Part shown: piece after piece, positions 16,288 through 23,633 of the stretch
How the letters are laid out: each line of letters starts with the position of its first letter
Position numbering within the stretch: position 1 is the stretch's first letter
Source: Oscillospiraceae bacterium
GTDB lineage: Bacteria; Bacillota; Clostridia; Oscillospirales; Oscillospiraceae
Assembly (NCBI GenBank): GCA_020025595.1
Contig: JAHHRV010000003.1
Coordinates: 62,001-126,000, forward strand
Direction of reading: 5' to 3'
Length of the DNA: 64,000 bases
Made by a program: the position numbers and the translations under genes
Notes under the pieces: model-generated
Database searches by the model: none
Told to the model about the DNA's origin: nothing
What the model saw: the letters and a program-made list of their open reading frames with translations, nothing else

Positions 16288-18045
16288 TTACTTTTCCTCC
16301 ACGATCTTGCAGAACAGGTCGATCTGGTCTGCGATGGTCTGCAGGGCGCTGCGCCAGAAGTTCTTGTCGGTCAGGTCAATGCCTGCCACCTTGGCAGTGT
16401 CCTCTGCGGTAGCGACGGTGGTGGTGTAGAGCAAACGCTTGTATTTTTCCACGAAGGAAGCACCCTCTGCTTCATACTGGGCATACAGGCCACGGGCGAA
16501 CAGGCCGCCGAATGCATAGGGGAAGTTGTAGAAGGTGGGGCCGTAGTAGTGGCTCTTGCAGACCCACATATACGGATGCATCAGACTGTTGTCCAGGCCG
16601 TCGCCATAGGACTGCTTCTGGGCAGTGGTCATATACTCGCACAGAGTTGCTGCATCCATGAACTTTTCTTCACGGTTTGCAAATACCATGCTCTCGAAAC
16701 GGTAACGGGAGTAGATATCGCAGATAATCTGGGCTGCATCCTGCAGCTGGGACTCGATCAGAGCCAAACGCTCGTCATCGTCCTTGGCAGACTTGATGGC
16801 AGCAGCCATGACCACGCACTCGTTAAAGGTGGAAGCAGTCTCTGCAACGGGCATAGAGTAGTCCTTGTTCAGGGGACGGTGGCCGCGGATACACTGGTTG
16901 TGGAATGCGTGACCCAGCTCATGAGCCAGAGTGACTACATCGGTGAACATACCGTCAAAGTTGGTCAGAATGCGGCTCTCGCCCAGGCAATCAACACCGG
17001 AGCAGAATGCGCCGCCGGCCTTGCCGTCTCTGGGGTAGAAATCGATCCAGGCATTGTCAAATGCGGTGGCAACCATCTGAGCCAGCTCGCCGTCAAAGCC
17101 GGAGAACAGATTCACCAGGAATTCTCTTGCATCTTCCGTCGTGAACTTGGTGGATGCATTGCCCATGGGTGCAAACAGATCATACCAGGGCAATCCGTTT
17201 TCGTGACCCAGAGCCTTGCCCTTCACCTTCAGATACTGCCAGAACTTGGGCAGATACTCGTCCATGGCGCCCAGCATGGCATCCAGAGTCTCACGGGACA
17301 CAAAGGACTGCTTCAGGGTGCGCTCCAGGGGGCTTTCATAGCCGCGCAGCTGGCAATCGGTGATGGTCTCCAGCTTGATGGAGTTCAGTGCAAAGGCCAC
17401 AGCGTCCTTGATCTGGTCATAGGCAGCCAGCTCTGCTTCGTATGCATCCTTACGAACCTGAGGATCGGGATCATAAGCCAGGTTGCGGATAGCAGACAGA
17501 TTGGTGGTGGTGCCGCGGTAGGGCACGGAAACGGTGCTGGTCAGGTACTGCTGCAGGTCGCTCCAGGCATTGCCGCCGGACAACTCCATCTTTGCCATGA
17601 TTTCTTCGCCACGGCCGGACAGCAGGTAGCGGCTGGAATCTGCCATGTTGGCGAACAGGAAGTGGTAGTCCTTGAGATTCTCGTCAGAATCCACCAGCTC
17701 CATCAGGTTGGGCAGCTTGCTTGCCCAGTCCTTAAAGGCAGCCTCGGGGCCGGCCAGAGTGCTGTAAACCGCCAGGACTCTGCCCATCTGGGATGCAGGC
17801 TCCGGGTCCTTGGTGCTGGCAGCCTGACGCAGGGATGCGTATCCTGCCAGTTTTTCCACCAGCAGACCAATTTTTTCTTCAAAGTCGATACCCTGTCGCA
17901 GGGCGTCGATACTGTCGACAGATTCGATCTTTCCGGTGAATGCGTTGAATGCAGCCACCTGCTCTTTTAACATATTTAGATCCTGTTCAAATGCCGGATC
18001 ATCAAATCCCTTATAAATGGGGTCAAGGTTCCATACTTCGTTCAT
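16288..18045 (-). CDS. pepF: Oligoendopeptidase F (M3 family)
   Basis: Cytoplasmic zinc endopeptidase for oligopeptides. The 585-aa length fits PepF. The zinc motif is LAHELGHAFHN (HELGH at residues 375-379), with the downstream helix VAETASTFNE giving the third ligand. The N-terminus EVWNLDPIYKG is typical. AAGGAG precedes the ATG, and a near-consensus promoter lies just upstream. It is first in a two-gene operon with an M18 aminopeptidase. Confidence 0.95.
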   Translation of the reverse strand: MNEVWNLDPIYKGFDDPAFEQDLNMLKEQVAAFNAFTGKIESVDSIDALRQGIDFEEKIGLLVEKLAGYASLRQAASTKDPEPASQMGRVLAVYSTLAGPEAAFKDWASKLPNLMELVDSDENLKDYHFLFANMADSSRYLLSGRGEEIMAKMELSGGNAWSDLQQYLTSTVSVPYRGTTTNLSAIRNLAYDPDPQVRKDAYEAELAAYDQIKDAVAFALNSIKLETITDCQLRGYESPLERTLKQSFVSRETLDAMLGAMDEYLPKFWQYLKVKGKALGHENGLPWYDLFAPMGNASTKFTTEDAREFLVNLFSGFDGELAQMVATAFDNAWIDFYPRDGKAGGAFCSGVDCLGESRILTNFDGMFTDVVTLAHELGHAFHNQCIRGHRPLNKDYSMPVAETASTFNECVVMAAAIKSAKDDDERLALIESQLQDAAQIICDIYSRYRFESMVFANREEKFMDAATLCEYMTTAQKQSYGDGLDNSLMHPYMWVCKSHYYGPTFYNFPYAFGGLFARGLYAQYEAEGASFVEKYKRLLYTTTVATAEDTAKVAGIDLTDKNFWRSALQTIADQIDLFCKIVEEK

Positions 18046-18077
18046 AACCAGGCTCCTTTTGTTTGTAATATGGATTT

Positions 18078-18106
18078 ATTTTACACGATGGGGGTGTTAT
18101 CGTCAA
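18078..18106 (-). promoter_or_regulatory. Promoter of pepF-M18
   Basis: Reverse strand: TTGACG (18101-18106), 17-base spacer, TAAAAT (18078-18083). Confidence 0.85.
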
Positions 18107-18116
18107 CCGGAACGGC

Positions 18117-18206
18117 CGTCGAAACGCCCTCTCTCTTTCACTCTTTTTTGAACGAAAAGTTCATTTTTCGACTTGCTTTTGTCGAATTATGCCACTTTTA
18201 GTCGAG
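18117..18206. promoter_or_regulatory. Cluster of Spo0A-box-like sites upstream of spo0A
   Basis: The 0A-box consensus TGTCGAA occurs exactly at 18180-18186. Near matches (one mismatch) lie at 18117-18123 (CGTCGAA) and, on the reverse strand, 18167-18173 (AGTCGAA). A weaker one (AGTCGAG) is at 18200-18206. They stand 20-110 bases upstream of the spo0A -35 and also next to the pepF promoter, consistent with autoregulation. Confidence 0.55.
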
Positions 18207-18226
18207 CGATTGTTTGGTGTTTTTTC

Positions 18227-18255
18227 TTGCAAAAAATGATACCCCATGCTATCAT
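18227..18255 (+). promoter_or_regulatory. spo0A promoter
   Basis: TTGCAA (18227-18232), 17-base spacer, TATCAT (18250-18255). A short leader hairpin, CGGGGT / ACCCCG around 18279-18293, follows. Confidence 0.7.
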
Positions 18256-18325
18256 TTATTTGTCACAGCGACAAGTGCGGGGTCGAACCCCGAAGCAAAC
18301 CAACTATTTGAAGGAGAGGAATTTC

Positions 18326-19105
18326 ATGGACAAAAGAACAAGCGTACTCATCGCTGACGGTTCTGAAGAGTTCTGCAACGCTCTGTGCAGTGTACTGCAG
18401 CGCTCAGAGCGTTTTCAGCTGTCCGGAATCGCCACGGATGGGGAGCAGGCGATCCGTATGTTGGAGGAAAGAAAGCCGGATATTCTGGTACTGGATTTGA
18501 TGCTCGCCAAACGGGATGGCCTGAGTGTCCTAAAAACCATTGCATCCAGCGATCATCAGCCCGCCATTTTAGCTACATCCGGATTTGTCACCGACTATGT
18601 TGCCTCCGCCGCAGCAAGTCTTGGTGTCATGTATTTAATGCTGAAGCCCTGCGACATGGACGCTCTGGTAGACCGACTGGAGGAGATCCAGGGCGGCGAG
18701 AGCCAGAAAACCCTGCAGCTTCGCCAGCCTGCCCAGACAAATATCGAATCCATGGTCACCAATATCATCCACGAAATCGGTGTCCCTGCCCACATCAAGG
18801 GCTACCAGTATCTGCGTGAGGCCATCATCCTTGCGGTAGAAGACATGGATGTCATCAACGCCATCACCAAGGTGCTGTATCCTCAGGTCGCAAAGACCTT
18901 CTCGACAACACCTTCCCGGGTGGAGCGTGCCATCCGCCACGCCATCGAAGTGGCATGGGACCGGGGCGATCTGGACACCCTTCAGCGTTTCTTTGGCTAC
19001 ACCGTATCCAACACCAAAGGCAAGCCCACCAATTCCGAGTTCATCGCTCTGATTGCAGACCGACTGCAGCTGCAGCTGAAGAATGCCAGCGTGGCTCAGT
19101 ATTGA
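18326..19105 (+). CDS. spo0A: Sporulation master regulator Spo0A
   Basis: Phosphorelay response regulator that switches on sporulation genes. The 259-aa protein has an N-terminal receiver (VLIADGSEEF, phospho-acceptor Asp in ILVLDLMLAKRDG, Lys in LMLKPCDMDAL). The C-terminal DNA-binding domain is diagnostic: VTNIIHEIGVPAHIKGYQYL, then TPSRVERAIRHAIEVAW. ATG 18326 is chosen for the AAGGAGAGG upstream; an earlier in-frame start at 18173 lies before the promoter. The usual spoIVB neighbour is absent. Its presence indicates a spore-former, or a lineage that kept Spo0A for other purposes. Confidence 0.96.
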   Translation: MDKRTSVLIADGSEEFCNALCSVLQRSERFQLSGIATDGEQAIRMLEERKPDILVLDLMLAKRDGLSVLKTIASSDHQPAILATSGFVTDYVASAAASLGVMYLMLKPCDMDALVDRLEEIQGGESQKTLQLRQPAQTNIESMVTNIIHEIGVPAHIKGYQYLREAIILAVEDMDVINAITKVLYPQVAKTFSTTPSRVERAIRHAIEVAWDRGDLDTLQRFFGYTVSNTKGKPTNSEFIALIADRLQLQLKNASVAQY

Positions 19106-19110
19106 ATGCT

Positions 19111-19147
19111 AAATCCCCGATTGTATGATGCAATCGGGGATTTTGTG
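19111..19147. terminator. Bidirectional terminator between spo0A and rrf2
   Basis: AAATCCCCGATTG (19111-19123) pairs perfectly with 19131-19143 around a 7-base loop. TTTTGTGTTT follows on the plus strand. Confidence 0.88.
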
Positions 19148-19148
19148 T

Positions 19149-19547
19149 TTATGACTTGTTCTTCAGCAGATCTTCCAGTGTGATGTTCTGGAAATAATTC
19201 TGCACCAGCTTGTCCAGACCTTCCCACATGGGTCTGGTAGCGCAATAGCTGGATCTGTCACATTCCCGGTCACAGCCCACCGTGGTGAGGCCGCCCTCGG
19301 TCAGATTCAGGATCGACGCAACAGTATACTCTTTCACGGGCTTGTTCAGCCGATAACCGCCGTTTTTTCCGTGGGATGCATCCACAAGATTTGCCTTGCT
19401 CAGCAGTGTCATGATGGATTCCAGATATTTCTGAGAGATCTGTTCCTGACTGGCCAGTTCTTTCAGAGGGATGTAGCCATCCTCTGCCCGCTTTCCCAGA
19501 GCAAGCATGATCCGCAGTGCATAGCGGCCCTTTGACGATACAATCAT
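19149..19547 (-). CDS. Rrf2 family transcriptional regulator (IscR-like)
   Basis: Winged-helix regulator, 132 aa, opening with SSKGRYALRIMLALG and a recognition helix in ISQKYLESIMTLL. It has three cysteines (C92, C96, C102) in GCDRECDRSSYC, which in IscR-type members bind a [2Fe-2S] cluster. The spacing here (X3, X5) differs from E. coli IscR (X5, X5). It is the last gene of nifS-iscU-rrf2 and starts 3 bases after the iscU stop, so it probably controls its own operon according to Fe-S status. The candidate operator is the inverted repeat at the nifS promoter. Confidence 0.9.
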   Translation of the reverse strand: MIVSSKGRYALRIMLALGKRAEDGYIPLKELASQEQISQKYLESIMTLLSKANLVDASHGKNGGYRLNKPVKEYTVASILNLTEGGLTTVGCDRECDRSSYCATRPMWEGLDKLVQNYFQNITLEDLLKNKS

Positions 19548-19550
19548 ACC

Positions 19551-19994
19551 TCAGTCCTCAGCAGGAACTTCGTGGTCGTGATCGTGGTCAAACTCGGGGA
19601 AATCTTCGCTGTTATAGGGGATGTTGTTCTTGTCAAAATAGTCCTGCAGTGCGCTCTTAATGGCTTCCTCTGCCAGAACAGAGCAGTGCATCTTCACTGC
19701 GGGCAGGCCGTCCAGTGCCTCTGCAACGGCTGCGTTGGTGAGCTTCATTGCCTCGTGGATGGACTTTCCCTTGATCATCTCGGTAGCCATGGAGGAAGAT
19801 GCAATTGCGCTGCCGCAGCCAAAGGTCTCAAACTTTACATCCTTGATGATCTCGTCTTCAATCTGCAGATAAATCTTCATGATATCGCCGCATTTTGCGT
19901 TGCCGACCTCGCCGACACCGCTGGGATCTTCCAGAACGCCCAGATTCCGGGGATGCATGAAGTGATCCATTACTTTTTCGCTATAAAGTGCCAT
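19551..19994 (-). CDS. iscU: Fe-S cluster scaffold protein IscU/NifU-N
   Basis: Scaffold on which [2Fe-2S]/[4Fe-4S] clusters are built from sulfide delivered by cysteine desulfurase. The 147-aa protein has the three ligand cysteines C35 (NAKCGD), C60 (TFGCGSA) and C104 (MHCSVLAEEA), and the conserved Asp37. An acidic, histidine-containing tail (FDHDHDHEVPAED) extends beyond the usual fold and may bind metal. It lies 13 bases after the nifS stop. Confidence 0.94.
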   Translation of the reverse strand: MALYSEKVMDHFMHPRNLGVLEDPSGVGEVGNAKCGDIMKIYLQIEDEIIKDVKFETFGCGSAIASSSMATEMIKGKSIHEAMKLTNAAVAEALDGLPAVKMHCSVLAEEAIKSALQDYFDKNNIPYNSEDFPEFDHDHDHEVPAED

Positions 19995-20007
19995 GATAAT
20001 ACTCCTC

Positions 20008-21201
20008 TCACTCTTCTGTGATAAATTCCCGCTTGCCGGTCATCAGATCCCGCCAGACAGGGCTCATATTTCTCAAATACTGTACAACTTCTTTCACCGA
20101 TACAATGATGTGATCGATTTCTTCTTCGGTGTTCTCCTCGCACAGGCTCAGACGCAATGAGCCGTGAGCGATTTCATGAGGTCTGCCGATGGCCAGCAGC
20201 ACATGGCTGGGGTCCAGGCTGCCGGAAGTGCAGGCAGAGCCGGAGCTGGCGCTGACGCCCTTGCTGTCCAGAAGCAGCAGCAGGCTTTCGCCCTCGATGC
20301 CCTCAAAGCAGAAGCTGACATTGCCGGGGAGCCGATTTACAGGGTCGCCGTTGAGTATGCAGTGAGGAATTTCAGAAAGGCCGGCAATCAGCTTGTCCCG
20401 CAGAGCAGTGACCTTGCGGATGTTCTCATCCATGTGGTCGCAGGCTTCGTCCAGAGCCTTTGCCATGCCCATAATGCCGGGCAGGTTCTCCGTGCCGGGA
20501 CGCTTGCCACGCTCCTGAGCGCCGCCTTCCATCAGATTCATGGGAGGAATACCCTTGCGGATATACATGGCGCCCACGCCTCTGGGGCCATGGAACTTGT
20601 GGCCGGAAAGGCTCAGCATATCAATGTTGTCATCCACCACATTGATGGGCAGGTGACCTGCAACCTGAACTGCATCGGTGTGGAATACCACTCCGGCCTC
20701 TTTACATACCTTGCCGATTTTCCGGATGGGAAGCACGGAGCCGATCTCGTTGTTGGCAAACATGATGGTCACAAGGGCCGTATCCGGGCGGATGGCATCC
20801 TTGACCTGCTGGGCGGTCACTGTGCCGGTGGGGCCAACATCCAGCAGTGTCACTTCAAAGCCCTCTTTTTCCAGCTTTGCCAGGGTGTGCAGCACGGCAT
20901 GGTGCTCAAAGGCAGTGGAAACAATGTGGCGCTTGTTCTTTCTTGCGCCCAAAAATGCTGCGCTGCGGATGGCCATGTTATCTGCCTCGGTGCCGCCGGA
21001 GGTGAAGTAGATTTCTCTGGGCGTGCATCCCAGGTGCTTTGCTATGGAAGCTCTTGCTTCTTCCAGTGCTTCCTTAGCTCTCTGACCGTCAGAGTGCAGG
21101 CTGGAGGGATTTGCGTAGATGGTTGAAAAATAAGGCATCATCGCCTGAACCGCCGCATCACTGGTTCTGGTAGTCGCGGCGTTATCAGCGTAAACTTTCA
21201 T
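20008..21201 (-). CDS. nifS: Cysteine desulfurase NifS/IscS
   Basis: PLP enzyme that removes sulfur from cysteine as a persulfide for Fe-S cluster assembly. The 397-aa protein shows the PLP lysine in SLSGHKFHGPRGVG, the mobile catalytic Cys in SSGSACTSGSLDPSHVL and the N-terminal YADNAATT. It is first in nifS-iscU-rrf2, behind a near-consensus promoter overlapped by an inverted repeat. Confidence 0.95.
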   Translation of the reverse strand: MKVYADNAATTRTSDAAVQAMMPYFSTIYANPSSLHSDGQRAKEALEEARASIAKHLGCTPREIYFTSGGTEADNMAIRSAAFLGARKNKRHIVSTAFEHHAVLHTLAKLEKEGFEVTLLDVGPTGTVTAQQVKDAIRPDTALVTIMFANNEIGSVLPIRKIGKVCKEAGVVFHTDAVQVAGHLPINVVDDNIDMLSLSGHKFHGPRGVGAMYIRKGIPPMNLMEGGAQERGKRPGTENLPGIMGMAKALDEACDHMDENIRKVTALRDKLIAGLSEIPHCILNGDPVNRLPGNVSFCFEGIEGESLLLLLDSKGVSASSGSACTSGSLDPSHVLLAIGRPHEIAHGSLRLSLCEENTEEEIDHIIVSVKEVVQYLRNMSPVWRDLMTGKREFITEE

Positions 21202-21223
21202 ATTGTATTTACCCCCTTGGTTA

Positions 21224-21272
21224 GTAGGTTAATTTCTTTCAAGAGGATACCATGAATAACCTACCGTGTCAA
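21224..21272 (-). promoter_or_regulatory. nifS operon promoter with inverted-repeat operator
   Basis: Reverse strand: TTGACA (21267-21272), 17-base spacer, TATCCT (21244-21249). A perfect 8-bp inverted repeat, GTAGGTTA (21224-21231) and TAACCTAC (21257-21264), has one arm in the spacer and the other near +15. This is where the Rrf2 regulator could act. Confidence 0.7.
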
Positions 21273-21312
21273 TAGGCTATTTCGAGAAAATAAAATTTTC
21301 TGTCGAAGCAGA

Positions 21313-21351
21313 AAAGCCACCGATTCCATTGTACACGGAATCGGTGGCTTT
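21313..21351 (-). terminator. Terminator after the DUF4097 gene
   Basis: A 15-bp perfect stem (21313-21327 with 21337-21351) around a 9-base loop. On the reverse strand it ends in GGCTTTTCTGC. Confidence 0.85.
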
Positions 21352-21381
21352 CTATACTTCATAGAGCGGAAAACCCGGCGC

Positions 21382-22275
21382 TTACGGTGCCAGTTTCCGC
21401 AGGGTAATATCCCCGGACATACCGCTCAGGTCAATTTTGCAGCTGCCGTCACCGTAGCTGTAGGTGCGGCCCTGCTTCGTCACCGCAAAGTCGGAATCAA
21501 AATCTCCGCTGATGCTGTCCATATCCACGGTGAAGCCGGCGTTTTCCGGCAGGGTCAGGTCAATATCACCGGACACGCTTTCCAGAGAAATCTCTCTGGG
21601 CACCCGATCGGTCACGATGGTGCAGTCAGCAGACACTGCATCGCACTCCAGCTTGCCGAGGCTGCCGGAGAATTTCACATCACCGGATACGGTTTCCGCA
21701 GAGCAGCTTTCTACCACGCAGTTGCTCAAAGCAACCACGCCGGAAACACTGTTCAGATTCACTTCCCCAATGGTCAGATCGGAAATATCCACATTGGCGG
21801 AAACCGCATTGATTTCCACCTCATGGGCAGTCCAGTTTTTGGGCACCGTTACCGTCAGATCCTTGCTGTAATCCCGGAAACCGAAGCCAAAATGCACCCG
21901 GTGCCGGTCTTCACTGAACTGAATCAGCAGTTTATTGCCAACCTGCTTCCAGACCATAGGCTTTTTGTCATTGCCGGTTTCGGAAAACTCGATCTGCTCG
22001 GTATCTCCGGGCACAATGGTAATGGAACCTGCCACCCACTGGATTTCCAGCTCCGACACCTGATCTGCGACCACTGCACCGCTGCCGGAAACATTGCCGC
22101 CGACCATCTGATCGTCCCAGTCATCCTCATCCATGTTCTGGACAAAGCTGCCTGTATTGTGTTCATAAGCGTAAAATGGGGCCCAGCTGAGCAGGATGCC
22201 GGCAATCAGCAATCCAATCAGGAAAACAGCGAGCACGCTGAATAGAACAATCCGAATAACTGCACTATTTTTCAT
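21382..22275 (-). CDS. Membrane-anchored DUF4097 beta-repeat protein
   Basis: 297 aa with an N-terminal transmembrane helix (about residues 7-29, VLFSVLAVFLIGLLIAGILL) and an outward repeat region. The repeats resemble DUF4097/DUF4098: IQWVAGSITIVPGD, then VSANVDISDLTIGEVNL, ETVSGDVKFSGSLG, SVSGDIDLTLP and SISGDFDSDF, which build a right-handed beta-helix-like fold. No catalytic motif is seen. It overlaps the preceding prefix-domain gene by 11 bases. PadR, a prefix-domain protein and DUF4097 occur as a set in many Firmicutes; the likely role is envelope-linked, but no function is established. Confidence 0.85.
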   Translation of the reverse strand: MKNSAVIRIVLFSVLAVFLIGLLIAGILLSWAPFYAYEHNTGSFVQNMDEDDWDDQMVGGNVSGSGAVVADQVSELEIQWVAGSITIVPGDTEQIEFSETGNDKKPMVWKQVGNKLLIQFSEDRHRVHFGFGFRDYSKDLTVTVPKNWTAHEVEINAVSANVDISDLTIGEVNLNSVSGVVALSNCVVESCSAETVSGDVKFSGSLGKLECDAVSADCTIVTDRVPREISLESVSGDIDLTLPENAGFTVDMDSISGDFDSDFAVTKQGRTYSYGDGSCKIDLSGMSGDITLRKLAP

Positions 22276-22888
22276 TTTTTTCCTCCTTTAGATCCATGCA
22301 GGCACCGACCAGTTCACTGATTGTAGCAGCGATGGGGAAAACCAGCCAGGTGATAAACCATGCACCTGTTGCGAAGCTGATGACGAAATAAATGACCAAG
22401 CCCGCAGTATTGATGGCTGAACGGATGCCTTTGCGAAGTTTCTGCTGAGGTGTCAAATGAATCACATAAACATTCTGCTCTTTACGCTTCTGTGAATTGC
22501 TAATCACCATCAGCGCAGTAGCAACTGCCACCATCACCAGCAGCAGGCACAGGCCGATTTCATTCTGGATAATAAACAGCGGCACCGGGCAGAGAATATA
22601 CAGCGCCACCGCAACGGCACGAAGCAGCTTGCTGTCGCCTTCGTTCTTCTTTGCCTTTGCACCAGACTGATTGTCAGAAGCTCCCTGAGATGCTGCACTA
22701 CCGATGATTTCGCTGATATCGCCAATGCCGGAAATAGCCAGACTGTATGCCGCCTCGGGAGATTTGCCCTGTGCAATCAGATCATCATAGCGATCCAGGG
22801 TATTTTGCAGAATTTCCTGTTTGATGTCCTCTGTATTGGGATTGCCCGCAAACAGCAGATCAACATATGAAATCAGTTTGTTTCTCAT
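22265..22888 (-). CDS. Membrane protein with permease-prefix (HAAS/DUF1700-like) domain
   Basis: 207 aa. The N-terminal helical domain (MRNKLISYVDLLF, then IKQEILQNTLDRYDDL and SPEAAYSLAISGIGD) is the prefix domain commonly paired with PadR regulators. Two hydrophobic hairpins follow, near residues 97-130 and 160-190. ATG 22888 is one base after the padR stop (TGAcATG), a clear coupled start; a longer frame from 23008 overlaps padR and is rejected. It probably passes or senses a signal for the DUF4097 protein, but this is inference. Confidence 0.82.
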   Translation of the reverse strand: MRNKLISYVDLLFAGNPNTEDIKQEILQNTLDRYDDLIAQGKSPEAAYSLAISGIGDISEIIGSAASQGASDNQSGAKAKKNEGDSKLLRAVAVALYILCPVPLFIIQNEIGLCLLLVMVAVATALMVISNSQKRKEQNVYVIHLTPQQKLRKGIRSAINTAGLVIYFVISFATGAWFITWLVFPIAATISELVGACMDLKEEKNEK

Positions 22889-22889
22889 G

Positions 22890-23222
22890 TCATTCCCTCG
22901 TTTCCAGTAATTTATCCATAATGTCCTTGGTTTCTTCCCATTCCTGCAAAAGCCTGCCGGAAGCTTCCCGTCCGGCGGGAGTAATGGTATAGTATCGTCT
23001 TCTGGCACCGGCTCCGCTGGAGCCCCAGTAGGATGTGATGTATCCGGCTTCCTCCAGTCGCTTGAAGGCTGTGTAAAGAGTAGCCTCCTTCAGTTCAAAG
23101 CGTCCGCAGGACAGCGTGGATATGGTTTTGTTGATTTCATAGCCATAGCTGTCTGAGCGCAGCAATCGGGCAAGTATGATCGCATCGGTATGCCCTCGGA
23201 TCAGATCACCTGCAATTGACAT
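22890..23222 (-). CDS. PadR family transcriptional regulator
   Basis: 110-aa winged-helix repressor. Its core reads RSDSYGYEINKTIS, then LKEATLYTAFKRLEEAGYI and GARRRYYTITPAGRE, which are the PadR hallmarks. It leads a three-gene operon and probably represses its own promoter, where an imperfect inverted repeat (AAGTACCT / AGGTATCTT) spans the -35. Confidence 0.92.
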   Translation of the reverse strand: MSIAGDLIRGHTDAIILARLLRSDSYGYEINKTISTLSCGRFELKEATLYTAFKRLEEAGYITSYWGSSGAGARRRYYTITPAGREASGRLLQEWEETKDIMDKLLETRE

Positions 23223-23248
23223 ATCCGCTATCCCTCCTTACTGGCTGC

Positions 23249-23285
23249 ATAGTAACACAAGATACCTCGCCTGTCAAGGTACTTC
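23249..23285 (-). promoter_or_regulatory. padR operon promoter and candidate operator
   Basis: Reverse strand: TTGACA (23272-23277), 17-base spacer, TACTAT (23249-23254). An AAGTACCT...AGGTATCTT dyad covers the -35 and part of the spacer. Confidence 0.75.
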
Positions 23286-23545
23286 ACAACTATGAAAGTC
23301 AAATTCTTTCCACAGGTCGCTGTACAAAGCTGTTCACAAAAGTATACCCATAATTCGGACATGACAAATCCCAAAAAACAGTGGGAAAATGTCCCCATAA
23401 CTCCAATTGAAAGCTGTCGCACTCGATTTTTTGAGATGCCATGCCAATAAATCATCTTAAAGGGATATCCGCGAATTGAAGCTCAAATGTAAAGTTAAAT
23501 TATACAAATCCCACTGTACCAAATTGGCAGTATTTACAAAGTTCG
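23286..23545. other. Intergenic stretch with nothing recognised
   Basis: AT-rich, 260 bases between the padR and mglB promoters. I see no ORF with a ribosome binding site and no strong hairpin. Catabolite or sugar-regulator sites for mglB could lie here but none is clear. Confidence 0.45.
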
Positions 23546-23555
23546 TTGAAAATAC

Positions 23556-23584
23556 TTTACATCATTCAGTCAAAATGATAATAT
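23556..23584 (+). promoter_or_regulatory. mglB promoter
   Basis: TTTACA (23556-23561), 17-base spacer, TAATAT (23579-23584). A small TGAGGC / GCCTCA hairpin follows at 23595-23610, before the AAGGAGG. Confidence 0.7.
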
Positions 23585-23633
23585 ACTTCCACATTGAGGC
23601 TTACGCCTCACATTACAAGGAGGAAAACAAATC

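Noticed and set aside
15115..17970. 951-codon open frame on the plus strand
   Set aside because: It lies wholly opposite the M18 and pepF genes, has no ribosome binding site or recognisable domain and is Cys/His/Gln-rich, typical of antisense shadows in biased coding DNA.
21301..21307. Exact TGTCGAA (0A-box) between the nifS promoter and the DUF4097 terminator
   Set aside because: A single 7-mer with no cluster, about 30 bases beyond the nifS -35; chance occurrence is likely.
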